Positions 1-6,809 are shown, counted from the first letter of the stretch. The stretch: DNA of 7,325 nucleotides from an uncultured Eubacteriales bacterium (GCA_905207385.1 CAJLLH010000055.1:1-7325); one strand, 5' to 3'. Numbers and translations are program-made. Notes: generated from the letters alone by a model not told the origin.

Positions 1-1969
1 CAGCCATAGGCACTTCATTGCCAGAACCCCAAGTTCCATCTAGATACATATTGAGAGTTTTGAATTCCGCTTTATTAATTATTGTAGTATTTGTTATATT
101 AGCCGTTCCGGCACGAACCATAACACCCTGACGCTGACCAGTTATTACGCAGTTATCAATAATAAGCTCGCCGTCTACATTTATGTATACAGGGCAGTTA
201 TCCATAGGATAAACGTCTTTTTCTGTACTATTACAAGCAATCTCACTGTTGTATATTTCTATTTTACAAGAATAGCTTGTAGACGCATTTGTAGAAATAG
301 CAGTCGAGTCAGAAGAATTAATAACACACGAATCGACAATCAGATGAGCGTTAGGAGCACCATCCACAACGATAAAACTTCTGTTGCTAGTAGCATCTAT
401 GTAACTCATAGTAAGAGTTGAATCTTTTTCTACAGTGAAGTTAGCATTTGCGCTATGTGAACTTTCATTCACTATTTTACCATTAGTAATAGTCATAGCA
501 GCACCGCCGGTTACGCCATTGGTAAAAGCATATTTATTGAACCAAGTGTAACCATTGAGATTGATATGTACATCTTTAGCACTAGCTATACTACCGCTGG
601 TTTCAATATCGTTAGCGAATATTACATTGCCGCCTGCGGCTACCGCAGTAGAAAGTTCTGTTGCGTTACTTACTACAGCATCGGTCGTCCAAAGATATCT
701 TTCCGCAACGAATTCACCTACAGGAATGGAAAGTTTTACAGCGGTATATTTTTCGGGAAGGTTAACGTTAATTGCAAGACCTATCTCTTCGGAATCTGCA
801 TATATCTGAAGATATTCACCGAATGAGCAAGCTTCGTCCACAGTCAACGTTACTTCGCCTACCTTATTATCCACATTGACGCCGCCCCATGCGTTGCCCG
901 ACGTGGTTACATTTTTCAAAGTAACTTCGGAAGCGTTAACGCAAATGCCAAGCGCGCCGTTATCTTTAGCCACTACATTTTCAATGAGCACGTCAGCACT
1001 CTTGTAAAGATTGATACCGTGCTTTACAGCACCTTCAACGGTAAGGTTACGGATTATTACGTTTTCCGCGCCGGATATATTTAATATAGATTCTTCGCCA
1101 GAATTATCCGCTAACGTATCTGCAAGGGCAGCTGCTTTTGCAAGAGAATAGCTTGCACCGCTTACCTCCGTTCCCATCGTTATGGTTGCGCCGTTACCGT
1201 CTATAACAATGCCTTTCTTGCCGGAAAGGTCTATAGCATCTTTTACTTCATATTCGCCGTTTGCGGCAAGTACTATCGTGGAGTTATCCGCCACGCTGTT
1301 TACAACCTCGGAAAGGTCTGTGCCGGGATTTACAACAACGGGACCTTCTGCGCCTTCGACGGTCTGCTTAGCCGAAATGAATACGTTTACCTGGAAAGAC
1401 TGGTTCATGTATTCGTTCTGAGCTTCCTTTTCCATACCGTAAATAAGCACGAAGCTTATGCTTTCGCCGCTGGCAAGTTCGACGTCGCCAAGGGCTTCAG
1501 CAAGAGCGGGAAGAGTTTCCATAGGCCTTTCAACAAACTGACCCATAACGTTGCCGTCAGCGCCTACCTGAATAAAATCAAACCAAAGCGCTTCGGTAAG
1601 TCCGCCAGACACAAAGAAATCGAGCGATACGTCTGCAGCAAGACTGCCAACGTTTTCAACCGTGAACATTTTTGCCGAAGACTGACCGGGATACCAGTTT
1701 TCTTCGGTTATCACAGCTTTATTGTCTTCCTTAAGATTCTGACGATTTTCGTCAGATTCAAAGGAATAAGCGGTCTCATTTATCGTATAGCTTTCGCCGC
1801 CTTCGCCTAAATCGTAAGCGTAAGCGTTAATTTTAAGGTCGCCCGAAGAAATAGTGTTGCCGCTGTTGGTTATGGAATCGGTAAACCAAGCAAACGTAAC
1901 GCCTGCGAGCAACGAAACGCACATAACAAGCGTAAGTCCGCATATAGCTATGTTTCTTTTTGTTTTCAT
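1..1969 (-). CDS. SipW-type secreted protein: TasA-like N-terminal domain plus beta-helix (3' end beyond window)
   Basis: The frame is open from ATG at 1969 to the window edge (656 codons), so the C-terminus is missing. An AGGGG ribosome-binding site at 1979-1983 lies 9 bases before the ATG. Residues 1-27 are a signal peptide (KTKR, then a hydrophobic stretch), followed by TFAWFTDSITNSGNTI and SSGDLKI at 25-47, the hallmark of SipW-dependent secreted proteins (TasA/camelysin class). Residues about 48-205 look like a TasA-type beta-sandwich, with NWYPGQSS (91-98) and the FTVENVGSL strand (102-110). From about 215 the protein becomes Asn/Gly/Val-rich with repeated strand-turn units such as NVIIRNLTVEG, DVLIENVVAKDNG and EVTLKNVTTSGN, typical of a right-handed parallel beta-helix (pectate-lyase-like fold). 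A second helical block begins near 437 and holds five Cys between 548 and 607. No catalytic residues were recognised, so a surface, adhesin or matrix role is inferred rather than an enzyme. It follows the 206-residue TasA-like gene by 90 bases with no terminator between. Confidence 0.85.
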   Translation of the reverse strand, partial: MKTKRNIAICGLTLVMCVSLLAGVTFAWFTDSITNSGNTISSGDLKINAYAYDLGEGGESYTINETAYSFESDENRQNLKEDNKAVITEENWYPGQSSAKMFTVENVGSLAADVSLDFFVSGGLTEALWFDFIQVGADGNVMGQFVERPMETLPALAEALGDVELASGESISFVLIYGMEKEAQNEYMNQSFQVNVFISAKQTVEGAEGPVVVNPGTDLSEVVNSVADNSTIVLAANGEYEVKDAIDLSGKKGIVIDGNGATITMGTEVSGASYSLAKAAALADTLADNSGEESILNISGAENVIIRNLTVEGAVKHGINLYKSADVLIENVVAKDNGALGICVNASEVTLKNVTTSGNAWGGVNVDNKVGEVTLTVDEACSFGEYLQIYADSEEIGLAINVNLPEKYTAVKLSIPVGEFVAERYLWTTDAVVSNATELSTAVAAGGNVIFANDIETSGSIASAKDVHINLNGYTWFNKYAFTNGVTGGAAMTITNGKIVNESSHSANANFTVEKDSTLTMSYIDATSNRSFIVVDGAPNAHLIVDSCVINSSDSTAISTNASTSYSCKIEIYNSEIACNSTEKDVYPMDNCPVYINVDGELIIDNCVITGQRQGVMVRAGTANITNTTIINKAEFKTLNMYLDGTWGSGNEVPMA

Positions 1970-2059
1970 TGATTACATCCCCTATTAAATTATTTTTTAT
2001 ATTTTCTGAATATATGTTTAATTATGTTTTCAGGCTATTGCCCCTCATATATGCCGCAT

Positions 2060-2680
2060 TCAAGCGTTAGGATTAGCCTGCGTTGCAGTTACAAGAATGT
2101 CGAAATAAATTTCCGCCTGCTGCACGCTGTCGTTAGCGTTTTCATCGAAGCTTATCTCAACGGTAAAAGTTTCGCTTTCGCCTGCCGTACCGTTCATAGA
2201 ACCGATATCAACGGGAGTTTTCGCCATATCGGCAAGCGTAGTTTTTTCTGCCGTTACAACTTTGCCGTCGGCATCTGTAACTTTTACAAAAATAAGTTCT
2301 GCCAGCGGAGACTGAGCGTTTTCTTCGTCAATAGTGAACGAAAGCTCGTAATCGAACGGCAACGAACCATTGTTGACTATTTTGAGTTCAGCCGTCTGCA
2401 CCATGCCGGGGAAGTAGTTTGCGGAAGCAAAAACCGTTGCTTCGCTTGCCGTAGTAAGATTTACATCTTCATCGACGGTGATTTTACCACCTTCAGCATT
2501 GTAGTCCGTGTAGGTAAGGTTCGTGCGGTACAATTCAATCTGAAGCGTACCGGCCTGAAGGTGGTTGTTTACGCGCGTCTGATCAGAAAAGAGCGCATAT
2601 GTAGCCACCATCAAGCTTGCGACGAGCGCAAGCACGAGCACTACCGATACAAAGACAGTAGTTACCCTTGACTTTTTCAT
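2060..2680 (-). CDS. SipW-dependent TasA/camelysin-like secreted protein
   Basis: The product has 206 residues. The N-terminus KKSR is followed by a hydrophobic helix (about 8-28), then TYALFSDQTRVNNHLQAGTL (27-46), the processing region typical of SipW-type substrates: aromatic/Ala cleavage site, F-S/T-D, Asn, then AGxL at the start of the mature protein. Downstream, YFPGMVQTAELKIVNNGSLP (about 89-108) is the PG...NNGS strand pair common to TasA and camelysin (peptidase M73 family) beta-sandwiches. The rest is acidic, beta-rich and lacks Cys, as expected of a secreted fibre subunit. Camelysin homologues have been described as proteases, but I see no metal-binding motif here and favour a structural role. 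The start is fixed by GGAGG at 2689-2693, 8 bases from the ATG. That site lies inside the last codons of the upstream gene, whose stop codon directly abuts this ATG, so translation is probably coupled. Confidence 0.85.
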   Translation of the reverse strand: MKKSRVTTVFVSVVLVLALVASLMVATYALFSDQTRVNNHLQAGTLQIELYRTNLTYTDYNAEGGKITVDEDVNLTTASEATVFASANYFPGMVQTAELKIVNNGSLPFDYELSFTIDEENAQSPLAELIFVKVTDADGKVVTAEKTTLADMAKTPVDIGSMNGTAGESETFTVEISFDENANDSVQQAEIYFDILVTATQANPNA

Positions 2681-3208
2681 TTATATATCCTCCGATTTTA
2701 CCTTTCGGCGCTGTGCGCGCCTTTTGGCATTTTTTTCATTTCTTTTAAGTTCTGCATGAGCCAGTCTGCATTTTTCTGCCGACTCGTAAGCAAGTTTAAG
2801 CGTATATTGAGCCGCCTCGAAAGCTTTTTGGTTTACCAACCGCACCTTTATCGGCTGAACGGTTATGCAACCTGCTCCCGCACTGCGAGAAAATTCACTA
2901 AGCGAAGGGTCGGTAATATAGCATTCGCATATAACAACTCCGCCGCGCAAAGTTATGCGGCATACACGATATTGTCCGAGTTTTGCAAGAAAATATTTAT
3001 CCGTTATAAAACAACTGATACCCGCTAATAAATGCGACATATCCACCAACGAATCGTAAAAAAACTTGCTTTCTTCGGAAAGCTCTTCATACAACTTAGC
3101 AAGAGTTTTTGTCGCCTCCACGCGAACAAAACTTACTTCGTTTATGGATGGACTGTCCTGCTTGCTGTTTTTGAACGGCGACATATCTATTGTTCCGTCA
3201 GTACGCAT
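2681..3208 (-). CDS. Basic cytosolic protein of unknown function, between two TasA-like genes
   Basis: I do not recognise a named family. The product has 175 residues, with no signal peptide and no membrane segment. Residues about 35-100 look like a compact alpha/beta unit: LAKLYEELSEESKFFYDSL (helix), then KYFLAKLGQYRVCRITLRGG (71-90) and VVICECYITD (91-100) as beta strands. This resembles, from memory only, a short domain seen in uncharacterised Clostridia proteins with a lGr-lari-irg-v-c-y pattern. Residues about 126-175 form a long predicted helix ending in a strongly basic tail (KRNEKNAKRRAQRRKVK), which could bind nucleic acid, ribosome or membrane. It has four Cys before that tail (66, 83, 94, 114) and one in it (147). 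It starts 4 bases after the upstream TasA-like gene, with AAGGTGG 12 bases before the ATG. An alternative start at Met9 (3184) has a poorer site. The sandwiched position implies a shared task with the secreted neighbours, perhaps in assembly or control; this is inference. Confidence 0.75.
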   Translation of the reverse strand: MRTDGTIDMSPFKNSKQDSPSINEVSFVRVEATKTLAKLYEELSEESKFFYDSLVDMSHLLAGISCFITDKYFLAKLGQYRVCRITLRGGVVICECYITDPSLSEFSRSAGAGCITVQPIKVRLVNQKAFEAAQYTLKLAYESAEKCRLAHAELKRNEKNAKRRAQRRKVKSEDI

Positions 3209-3212
3209 TATT

Positions 3213-3674
3213 TCAGCGTTCCACCTTAAGGTCTACATAAAATTTAGCAGAAAGTCCCTGAGCAGAATTGTCAGCATCGATATCTATCCAATAACTTAAA
3301 GCAAAATCCGACCCCTCTTGGGTTATGCGCGAGGTAAGATTTTTACCCATAAGTTCATTGAGCGGTCCGCTGTATAAAGAAACGCCGTCCACGCTGACCT
3401 CGGCATTGAGATAAGGCAGAAGAGCCGTTACGTCGCCTTTAACGAATGTAAAAATAATTTCTCCGTCAAAAACAGATTCAAGCCTGAATTCTGAAGCCTG
3501 AACCTGTCCGGGGTACATATTTTCGCAGGTGAAAGCAAGGGTTTCGCCATCCGATTCAGCATCGAAACTGATTACCTTGTCGCTGTTGGTATAGTAATTA
3601 ACAAAAACAGCAGCGATTATGGCTGCGACAAGTGCAATTACACTTATTATGGCGGCAGCAATTTTTCCTTTCAT
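3213..3674 (-). CDS. Small membrane-anchored TasA-like protein lacking the usual SipW motif
   Basis: The frame is open from 3746, but I choose the internal ATG at 3674 (153 residues). AAAAGGAG at 3680-3687 lies only 5 bases upstream of it, and the product then begins MKGKIAAAIISVIALVAAII, a clean signal or anchor segment; the 24 residues of the longer version are not signal-like. After the hydrophobic segment come VFVNYYTNSDKVISFDAESD and, further on, CENMYPGQVQASEFRL, the PG-containing strand also present in both TasA-like neighbours. This supports membership in the same beta-sandwich group. The F/W-[TS]-D...N...aG-L processing motif seen in the neighbours is degenerate here (NYYTNSDK), so it may stay attached by its N-terminal helix, or be cleaved by another signal peptidase. 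It is probably the first gene of the left-hand operon; its last codons (AAG GTG GAA) supply the likely ribosome-binding site of the next gene. Family membership is inferred from topology and motif order. Confidence 0.7.
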   Translation of the reverse strand: MKGKIAAAIISVIALVAAIIAAVFVNYYTNSDKVISFDAESDGETLAFTCENMYPGQVQASEFRLESVFDGEIIFTFVKGDVTALLPYLNAEVSVDGVSLYSGPLNELMGKNLTSRITQEGSDFALSYWIDIDADNSAQGLSAKFYVDLKVER

Positions 3675-3704
3675 ACCTACTCCTTTTAAGTTTTTTATAT
3701 TTTT

Positions 3705-3720
3705 CCGATTAAACAATCGG
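3705..3720. promoter_or_regulatory. Perfect inverted repeat upstream of the small TasA-like gene
   Basis: CCGATT and AATCGG flank a 4-base loop, a perfect 6-bp inverted repeat lying about 17 bases upstream of the AAAAGGAG site. On the minus strand it is followed by A-rich rather than T-rich sequence, so it is not a terminator in gene direction. It could be an operator or a 5'-leader hairpin controlling the left operon. No convincing -35/-10 pair could be assigned around it. Confidence 0.4.
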
Positions 3721-3739
3721 TCAGAAATCGCGACTAAAT

Positions 3740-3770
3740 GCGGCAATTACTATTTCCTAAAACATGCCGC
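3740..3770. repeat. Inverted repeat GCGGCA / TGCCGC with 19-base spacer
   Basis: Six-base arms (3740-3745 and 3765-3770) sit in the AT-rich spacer between the fused permease gene and the small TasA-like gene. The same arm pair forms a tighter hairpin at 7106-7121. The function is unknown; it may be a leader structure or a binding site. Confidence 0.25.
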
Positions 3771-3810
3771 CCGTTTAAACTTTTTAAGTTTTTTTGCAGA
3801 CAACGGCAAA

Positions 3811-3824
3811 GCGCCCACAGGCGC
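3811..3824 (-). terminator. Weak candidate terminator after the fused pst permease gene
   Basis: A perfect GCGCC / GGCGC stem with a 4-base loop begins 24 bases beyond the permease stop codon. On the minus strand it is followed only by CTTTGCCGTTG, so the U-tract is short. It could attenuate rather than fully stop transcription into the TasA-like cluster. It is the only GC-rich hairpin in the 173-base gap. Confidence 0.35.
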
Positions 3825-3847
3825 AATTCAATAAATTTGAAAAAGAG

Positions 3848-5710
3848 TTATGTAACAAATAGTTTAAAAATGTATACCTTATTTCTCCGTTTGAATGCCA
3901 ACTCTACTACAGTTACAAGCAAGTTAAGAATTATTACAAGAATAAGAAGGACAGCCGCCGTGGCAAATGCCGCCTCCATATTGAGTCCGTTGCTCATAAA
4001 TCTCCATACGAGCACCGCAAGGCTTGCGCAGCTGTCGCCATATCCCGTGGGAACAAAAGTTGCGGCACTGCCTACAGTAAATATAAGAGCAGCAGATTCG
4101 CTTATTATTCTGCCTATGGAAAGTATTACGGCAGTTATTATGCCGGCTATTGCCTGAGGAAGCACTACAAGGAATATTGTGCGCACCTTGCCCGCGCCGA
4201 GGGCGTAACTTGCCTCTCTCATAGAGTCGGGAACTTCAGAAAGCGCCTGTTCGGTAGAGCGGATAATTGTAGGCAAAATTATCAGTGAAAGAGTTATGCC
4301 GCCCGCGCCAAGGCTATACCCCATTCCCAATGAGCTTACGAACATTACGTAGCCGAATATACCGAAAACTATTGAAGGTATACCCGAAAGCGTATCGACG
4401 AAAAGCCTTATTATTTTTACAAACTTGCTGCCTTTTCTGGAATATTCGTTAAGGAATATTGCCGCACCTACGCCGAGGGGCAGGGCTATCAGAAGAGCCA
4501 GAAGTATAAGCATCAGCGTTGACACCATTGCCGGCACAAGCGTTATCTGAGCGTTAGAACTTTCACCGAACAAAAATTTGAGGCTAAAAGCACTTTCGCC
4601 TTCTAAACCTATAACCGAAGGGAAGAAAGCTCCGATAAGAACCATAACGATTATTGCGAAAAGGAATACCGCCACAAAAACAGCTATTATCCAGGAAATA
4701 ATCCACAGAACGTCCTGCACGCTGCCCGTACGACGATAGCTGCGGAGCTGATTTTCCTTTACATTGCCTTCCTGAAAACGGCGCGAGAACCAATGGTTGC
4801 CCGCGTTGCTTTCTTTTTTGGTAAGGAACAGACAAACATTGAGAATAAGAATTATGATAAGGAGCACAAATCCGTCTGCAAAAAGATAATTCTGCTGAGT
4901 AGGATTAGCAAAATCGCCGTTCCATACTTCGGCATAGCCCCAGTTCTGAACTATGTTGGCAGAAAGCGTAGAAAACGGAATAAATAATCCCGAGGGATAT
5001 CCCGAACCGTTGCCTATCAGCATCTGCACCGCCATCGTTTCGCCGACCGCCCTGCCTATGCCAAGAATTAACGCAGCTATTATACCGCTTTTAGCCGCAG
5101 GAAGAAGCACCCTCCATACCGCCTGATTCTTTGTGCAGCCGAGCGCGAGCGCGCCTTCGTAATAGTTTAAAGGAACAGATTCAAGGCTATTTTTGGTAAT
5201 GGACGTAATGGTGGGCAGTATCATTACGGAAAGAACTATAGTTGAAGTAAGAAGTCCTGTGCCGGGTTCGGGCGCACCGAGCGCCAGAAGGAGCGGAATA
5301 AGAACCTTATAACCGAAAAGACCGTATACTATAGACGGAATTCCGGCAAGCAGATTTATCAACTGCGTATAAATTTTTTTAAGTTTTTTAGGGCAGTAAA
5401 ACACAAGCCATACCGCCGTAAATATTGCCAGCGAGCCACCTATAAGCACTGAGCATAACGTAAGAACCAGCGTACCCACTATCATGCGGGCGACGCCGTA
5501 AACTTCAGTGCTCGAGCTCCACAATTCTTCAAAAATAAACTTGAAGAATCCCGATTCGTTAAAGGCGGGTATACTTGCGTAGAGCAAATATCCTATTATA
5601 ATAAATACCGCTAAAATCGAAAATGCCGCAAAGGCAATAAATACTGCCTTTGCGATATTTTCTTTGGTAAAAGCGTTGGCGATATTTTCTTTTGCTTTAG
5701 CTTTGTCCAT
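3848..5710 (-). CDS. pstCA: Fused phosphate ABC transporter permease PstC-PstA
   Basis: This single 620-codon frame carries both membrane subunits of the high-affinity phosphate importer, which moves phosphate delivered by PstS into the cell at the expense of ATP. Residues about 20-300 are PstC-like and 330-605 PstA-like. Each half contains a matching permease core: GIPSIVYGLFGY (123-134) and GIPSIVFGIFGY (443-454). Each also has an EAA-type ATPase-docking loop: EGALALGCTKNQAVWRVLLP (185-204) and EASYALGAGKVRTIFLVVLP (499-518). Each half has about six hydrophobic segments. They are joined by a charged linker, about 297-332 (TKKESNAGNHWFSRRFQEGN, then KENQLRSYRRTG). The two proteins are normally about 290-320 residues each and separately encoded, so the length fits an intact fusion with no internal stop. 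The start is 20 bases after pstS, with only a weak GGTAG site, consistent with operon translation. The ATPase gene pstB does not follow. The gene symbol is a composite label for the fusion. Confidence 0.93.
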   Translation of the reverse strand: MDKAKAKENIANAFTKENIAKAVFIAFAAFSILAVFIIIGYLLYASIPAFNESGFFKFIFEELWSSSTEVYGVARMIVGTLVLTLCSVLIGGSLAIFTAVWLVFYCPKKLKKIYTQLINLLAGIPSIVYGLFGYKVLIPLLLALGAPEPGTGLLTSTIVLSVMILPTITSITKNSLESVPLNYYEGALALGCTKNQAVWRVLLPAAKSGIIAALILGIGRAVGETMAVQMLIGNGSGYPSGLFIPFSTLSANIVQNWGYAEVWNGDFANPTQQNYLFADGFVLLIIILILNVCLFLTKKESNAGNHWFSRRFQEGNVKENQLRSYRRTGSVQDVLWIISWIIAVFVAVFLFAIIVMVLIGAFFPSVIGLEGESAFSLKFLFGESSNAQITLVPAMVSTLMLILLALLIALPLGVGAAIFLNEYSRKGSKFVKIIRLFVDTLSGIPSIVFGIFGYVMFVSSLGMGYSLGAGGITLSLIILPTIIRSTEQALSEVPDSMREASYALGAGKVRTIFLVVLPQAIAGIITAVILSIGRIISESAALIFTVGSAATFVPTGYGDSCASLAVLVWRFMSNGLNMEAAFATAAVLLILVIILNLLVTVVELAFKRRNKVYIFKLFVT

Positions 5711-5730
5711 AAATTGCTACCGATTTTCCG

Positions 5731-6543
5731 TTATTTTATAGAAATGTAACCTTCTGCAGAAATTACCGACTGGGCTGCATCGCTCATGATGTAGTCATAG
5801 AAGCCCTGAGCAGCTTCGGAAAGTTCTCTGCTGGTGCTGAGCACGATTACAAAAGGTCTGCAAAGGACATAGCTGCCGTTTTTAAGATTTTCAAGAGTGC
5901 ACTCAACACCGTCGAGCGAAAGAGCTTTGATTCGGCTGCTGTTGCTGCCGAGTGAACCATAGGAAATGTAACCTACGCTGTTGCTAGTGTTGGCTATTGT
6001 TTCTATAACGTTACCCGTTTCAGCCTGAGTACCTACTTTGGAATTGTAACCGTCAAGTTCGAAATGTTCATCGAAGAAATCACGCGTACCCGAACCTTCG
6101 TCACGACCTACAGCCGCAGTAATTACGCCGCCGCATGCAGGGGTATTGTCGCTGTAAAGCGCTTTTACTTCGGCAGTGGTTATGTTGGTAGCCGTGCAGT
6201 TTTTGCCAACTACGAGCGATATACCGTCGTTGCAAAGAGTCTCGCCCTTTACGCCCTGAGACATTTCGTCTGAGGTAACTGCTCTGGAAGCCATACCGAA
6301 ATCGTTATTTCCCGCAATCGTATCGGTAACGCCTGCACCGGAAGAGGACTGGGATACAGTTATTCTTACGTCATGGTCTTCTTCATAAGCCGCCGCAAGT
6401 TTTTCCATAAGGGGAGTAACTGAAGACGAACCCGTAATCGTGATAGATTCAGCGGAACCGCCGCAGCCTGCGAATGCTGCTACGGAACCTGTGAGTGCGG
6501 CGCACGCCGCTGCTACTGCAAACACTTTTGCAAATTTTTTCAT
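5731..6543 (-). CDS. pstS: Phosphate-binding lipoprotein PstS
   Basis: The product is the substrate-binding component of the high-affinity phosphate importer, anchored outside the membrane. It has 270 residues, within the range of short Gram-positive PstS proteins. Residues 1-26 are a signal peptide ending in FAGC with lipid-acceptor Cys27; Phe at -3 is less usual than Leu. Phosphate-contact motifs are present in order: GSSSVTPL (38-45), SQSSSGAG (64-71), the conserved NDGISLVV strand (105-112) and RDEGSGTRDFF (147-157), whose Arg, Asp, Ser, Gly and Thr are the family ligands. The C-terminal VGYISYGS and YDYIMSDAAQSVI segments also fit. AAGGAG at 6558-6563 is 14 bases before the ATG, somewhat far, but no nearer start exists. 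It is the first gene of the pst unit, and TTACAA/TTWACA repeats upstream suggest induction by phosphate starvation through PhoP. Confidence 0.95.
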   Translation of the reverse strand: MKKFAKVFAVAAACAALTGSVAAFAGCGGSAESITITGSSSVTPLMEKLAAAYEEDHDVRITVSQSSSGAGVTDTIAGNNDFGMASRAVTSDEMSQGVKGETLCNDGISLVVGKNCTATNITTAEVKALYSDNTPACGGVITAAVGRDEGSGTRDFFDEHFELDGYNSKVGTQAETGNVIETIANTSNSVGYISYGSLGSNSSRIKALSLDGVECTLENLKNGSYVLCRPFVIVLSTSRELSEAAQGFYDYIMSDAAQSVISAEGYISIK

Positions 6544-6606
6544 ACTTTTTCTTTTAACTCCTTGATTTAAAAGATATTTTTTTATTTTTTTCCTTTCGAC
6601 GGTTAA

Positions 6607-6660
6607 ATGATAACAAAGAGTTGTAAAAAACTATTACACTCAGTTGTAATAAATTTGTAA
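6607..6660 (-). promoter_or_regulatory. Probable Pho-regulated pstS promoter: proximal PhoP-box array with -10
   Basis: Reading the minus strand, TTACAA begins at 6660 and again at 6649, a related TGTAAT at 6638 and TTTACA at 6627, a regular 11-bp period. A possible -10 (TATCAT, 6612-6607) lies 9 bases beyond the last hexamer. Direct TT(A/T)ACA-like repeats at 11-bp spacing, close upstream of the -10, are the known layout of PhoP sites in Firmicutes such as Bacillus subtilis. The implied 5' leader is about 55-60 bases. The assignment rests on pattern and on the phosphate gene downstream. Confidence 0.6.
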
Positions 6661-6678
6661 CAAAAAACGATTTTTTTT

Positions 6679-6712
6679 ATTATATTTTGCCGCGTTGTAA
6701 AATAAGTGTTAA
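6679..6712 (-). promoter_or_regulatory. Second PhoP-box pair and perfect TATAAT upstream of pstS
   Basis: TTAACA (6712-6707) and TTTACA (6701-6696) are exact matches to the Bacillus PhoP half-site consensus TT(A/T)ACA and start 11 bp apart. A perfect TATAAT (6684-6679) follows 11 bases after the second. No sigma-70 type -35 stands 16-18 bases from that -10, which fits an activator-dependent promoter. A lone TTACAA occurs further up at 6731-6726. This may be an alternative, more distal pstS start. Confidence 0.5.
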
Positions 6713-6778
6713 TTATTTCAAAGCTTTGTAATTATTTTGCGCGAATCGGAGATTATTATTTATTCCGAATGCATGCGT

Positions 6779-6809
6779 AATTTCGCATTTATCGTCTGAC
6801 GGCGAAATT
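6779..6809. repeat. Inverted repeat AATTTCGC / GCGAAATT
   Basis: Perfect 8-base arms surround a 15-base loop, which itself contains CGTC-T-GACG. Neither strand has a following U-tract, so this is not a terminator. It lies between the minus-strand terminator at 6832-6865 and the Pho boxes, and could be an operator or cruciform element. Confidence 0.3.

Noticed and set aside
867..875. TTATCCACA, an exact DnaA-box sequence
   Set aside because: Single copy inside the coding sequence of the beta-helix protein with no cluster or AT-rich unwinding element nearby; coincidence.
1970..2059. Possible separate promoter for the beta-helix gene
   Set aside because: The gap is AT-rich with TATAAA-like strings, but no -35 at proper spacing; read-through from the upstream gene is simpler.
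2024..2671. Plus-strand open frame of 215 codons
   Set aside because: It is antisense to the TasA-like gene at 2060-2680, has low-quality composition rich in Phe, Arg, Cys and His, and no signal or domain; the minus-strand frame is clearly the real gene.
3675..3746. Longer start (ATG at 3746) for the small TasA-like gene
   Set aside because: The extra 24 residues are not signal-like, cover the inverted repeats, and the internal ATG at 3674 has a near-perfect ribosome-binding site.
3777..3795. AAACTT/AAGTTT hairpin followed by T-run on the plus strand
   Set aside because: It is all A/T except for a single G:C pair per arm, and no plus-strand gene precedes it; in gene direction it is preceded, not followed, by the poly-A/T run.
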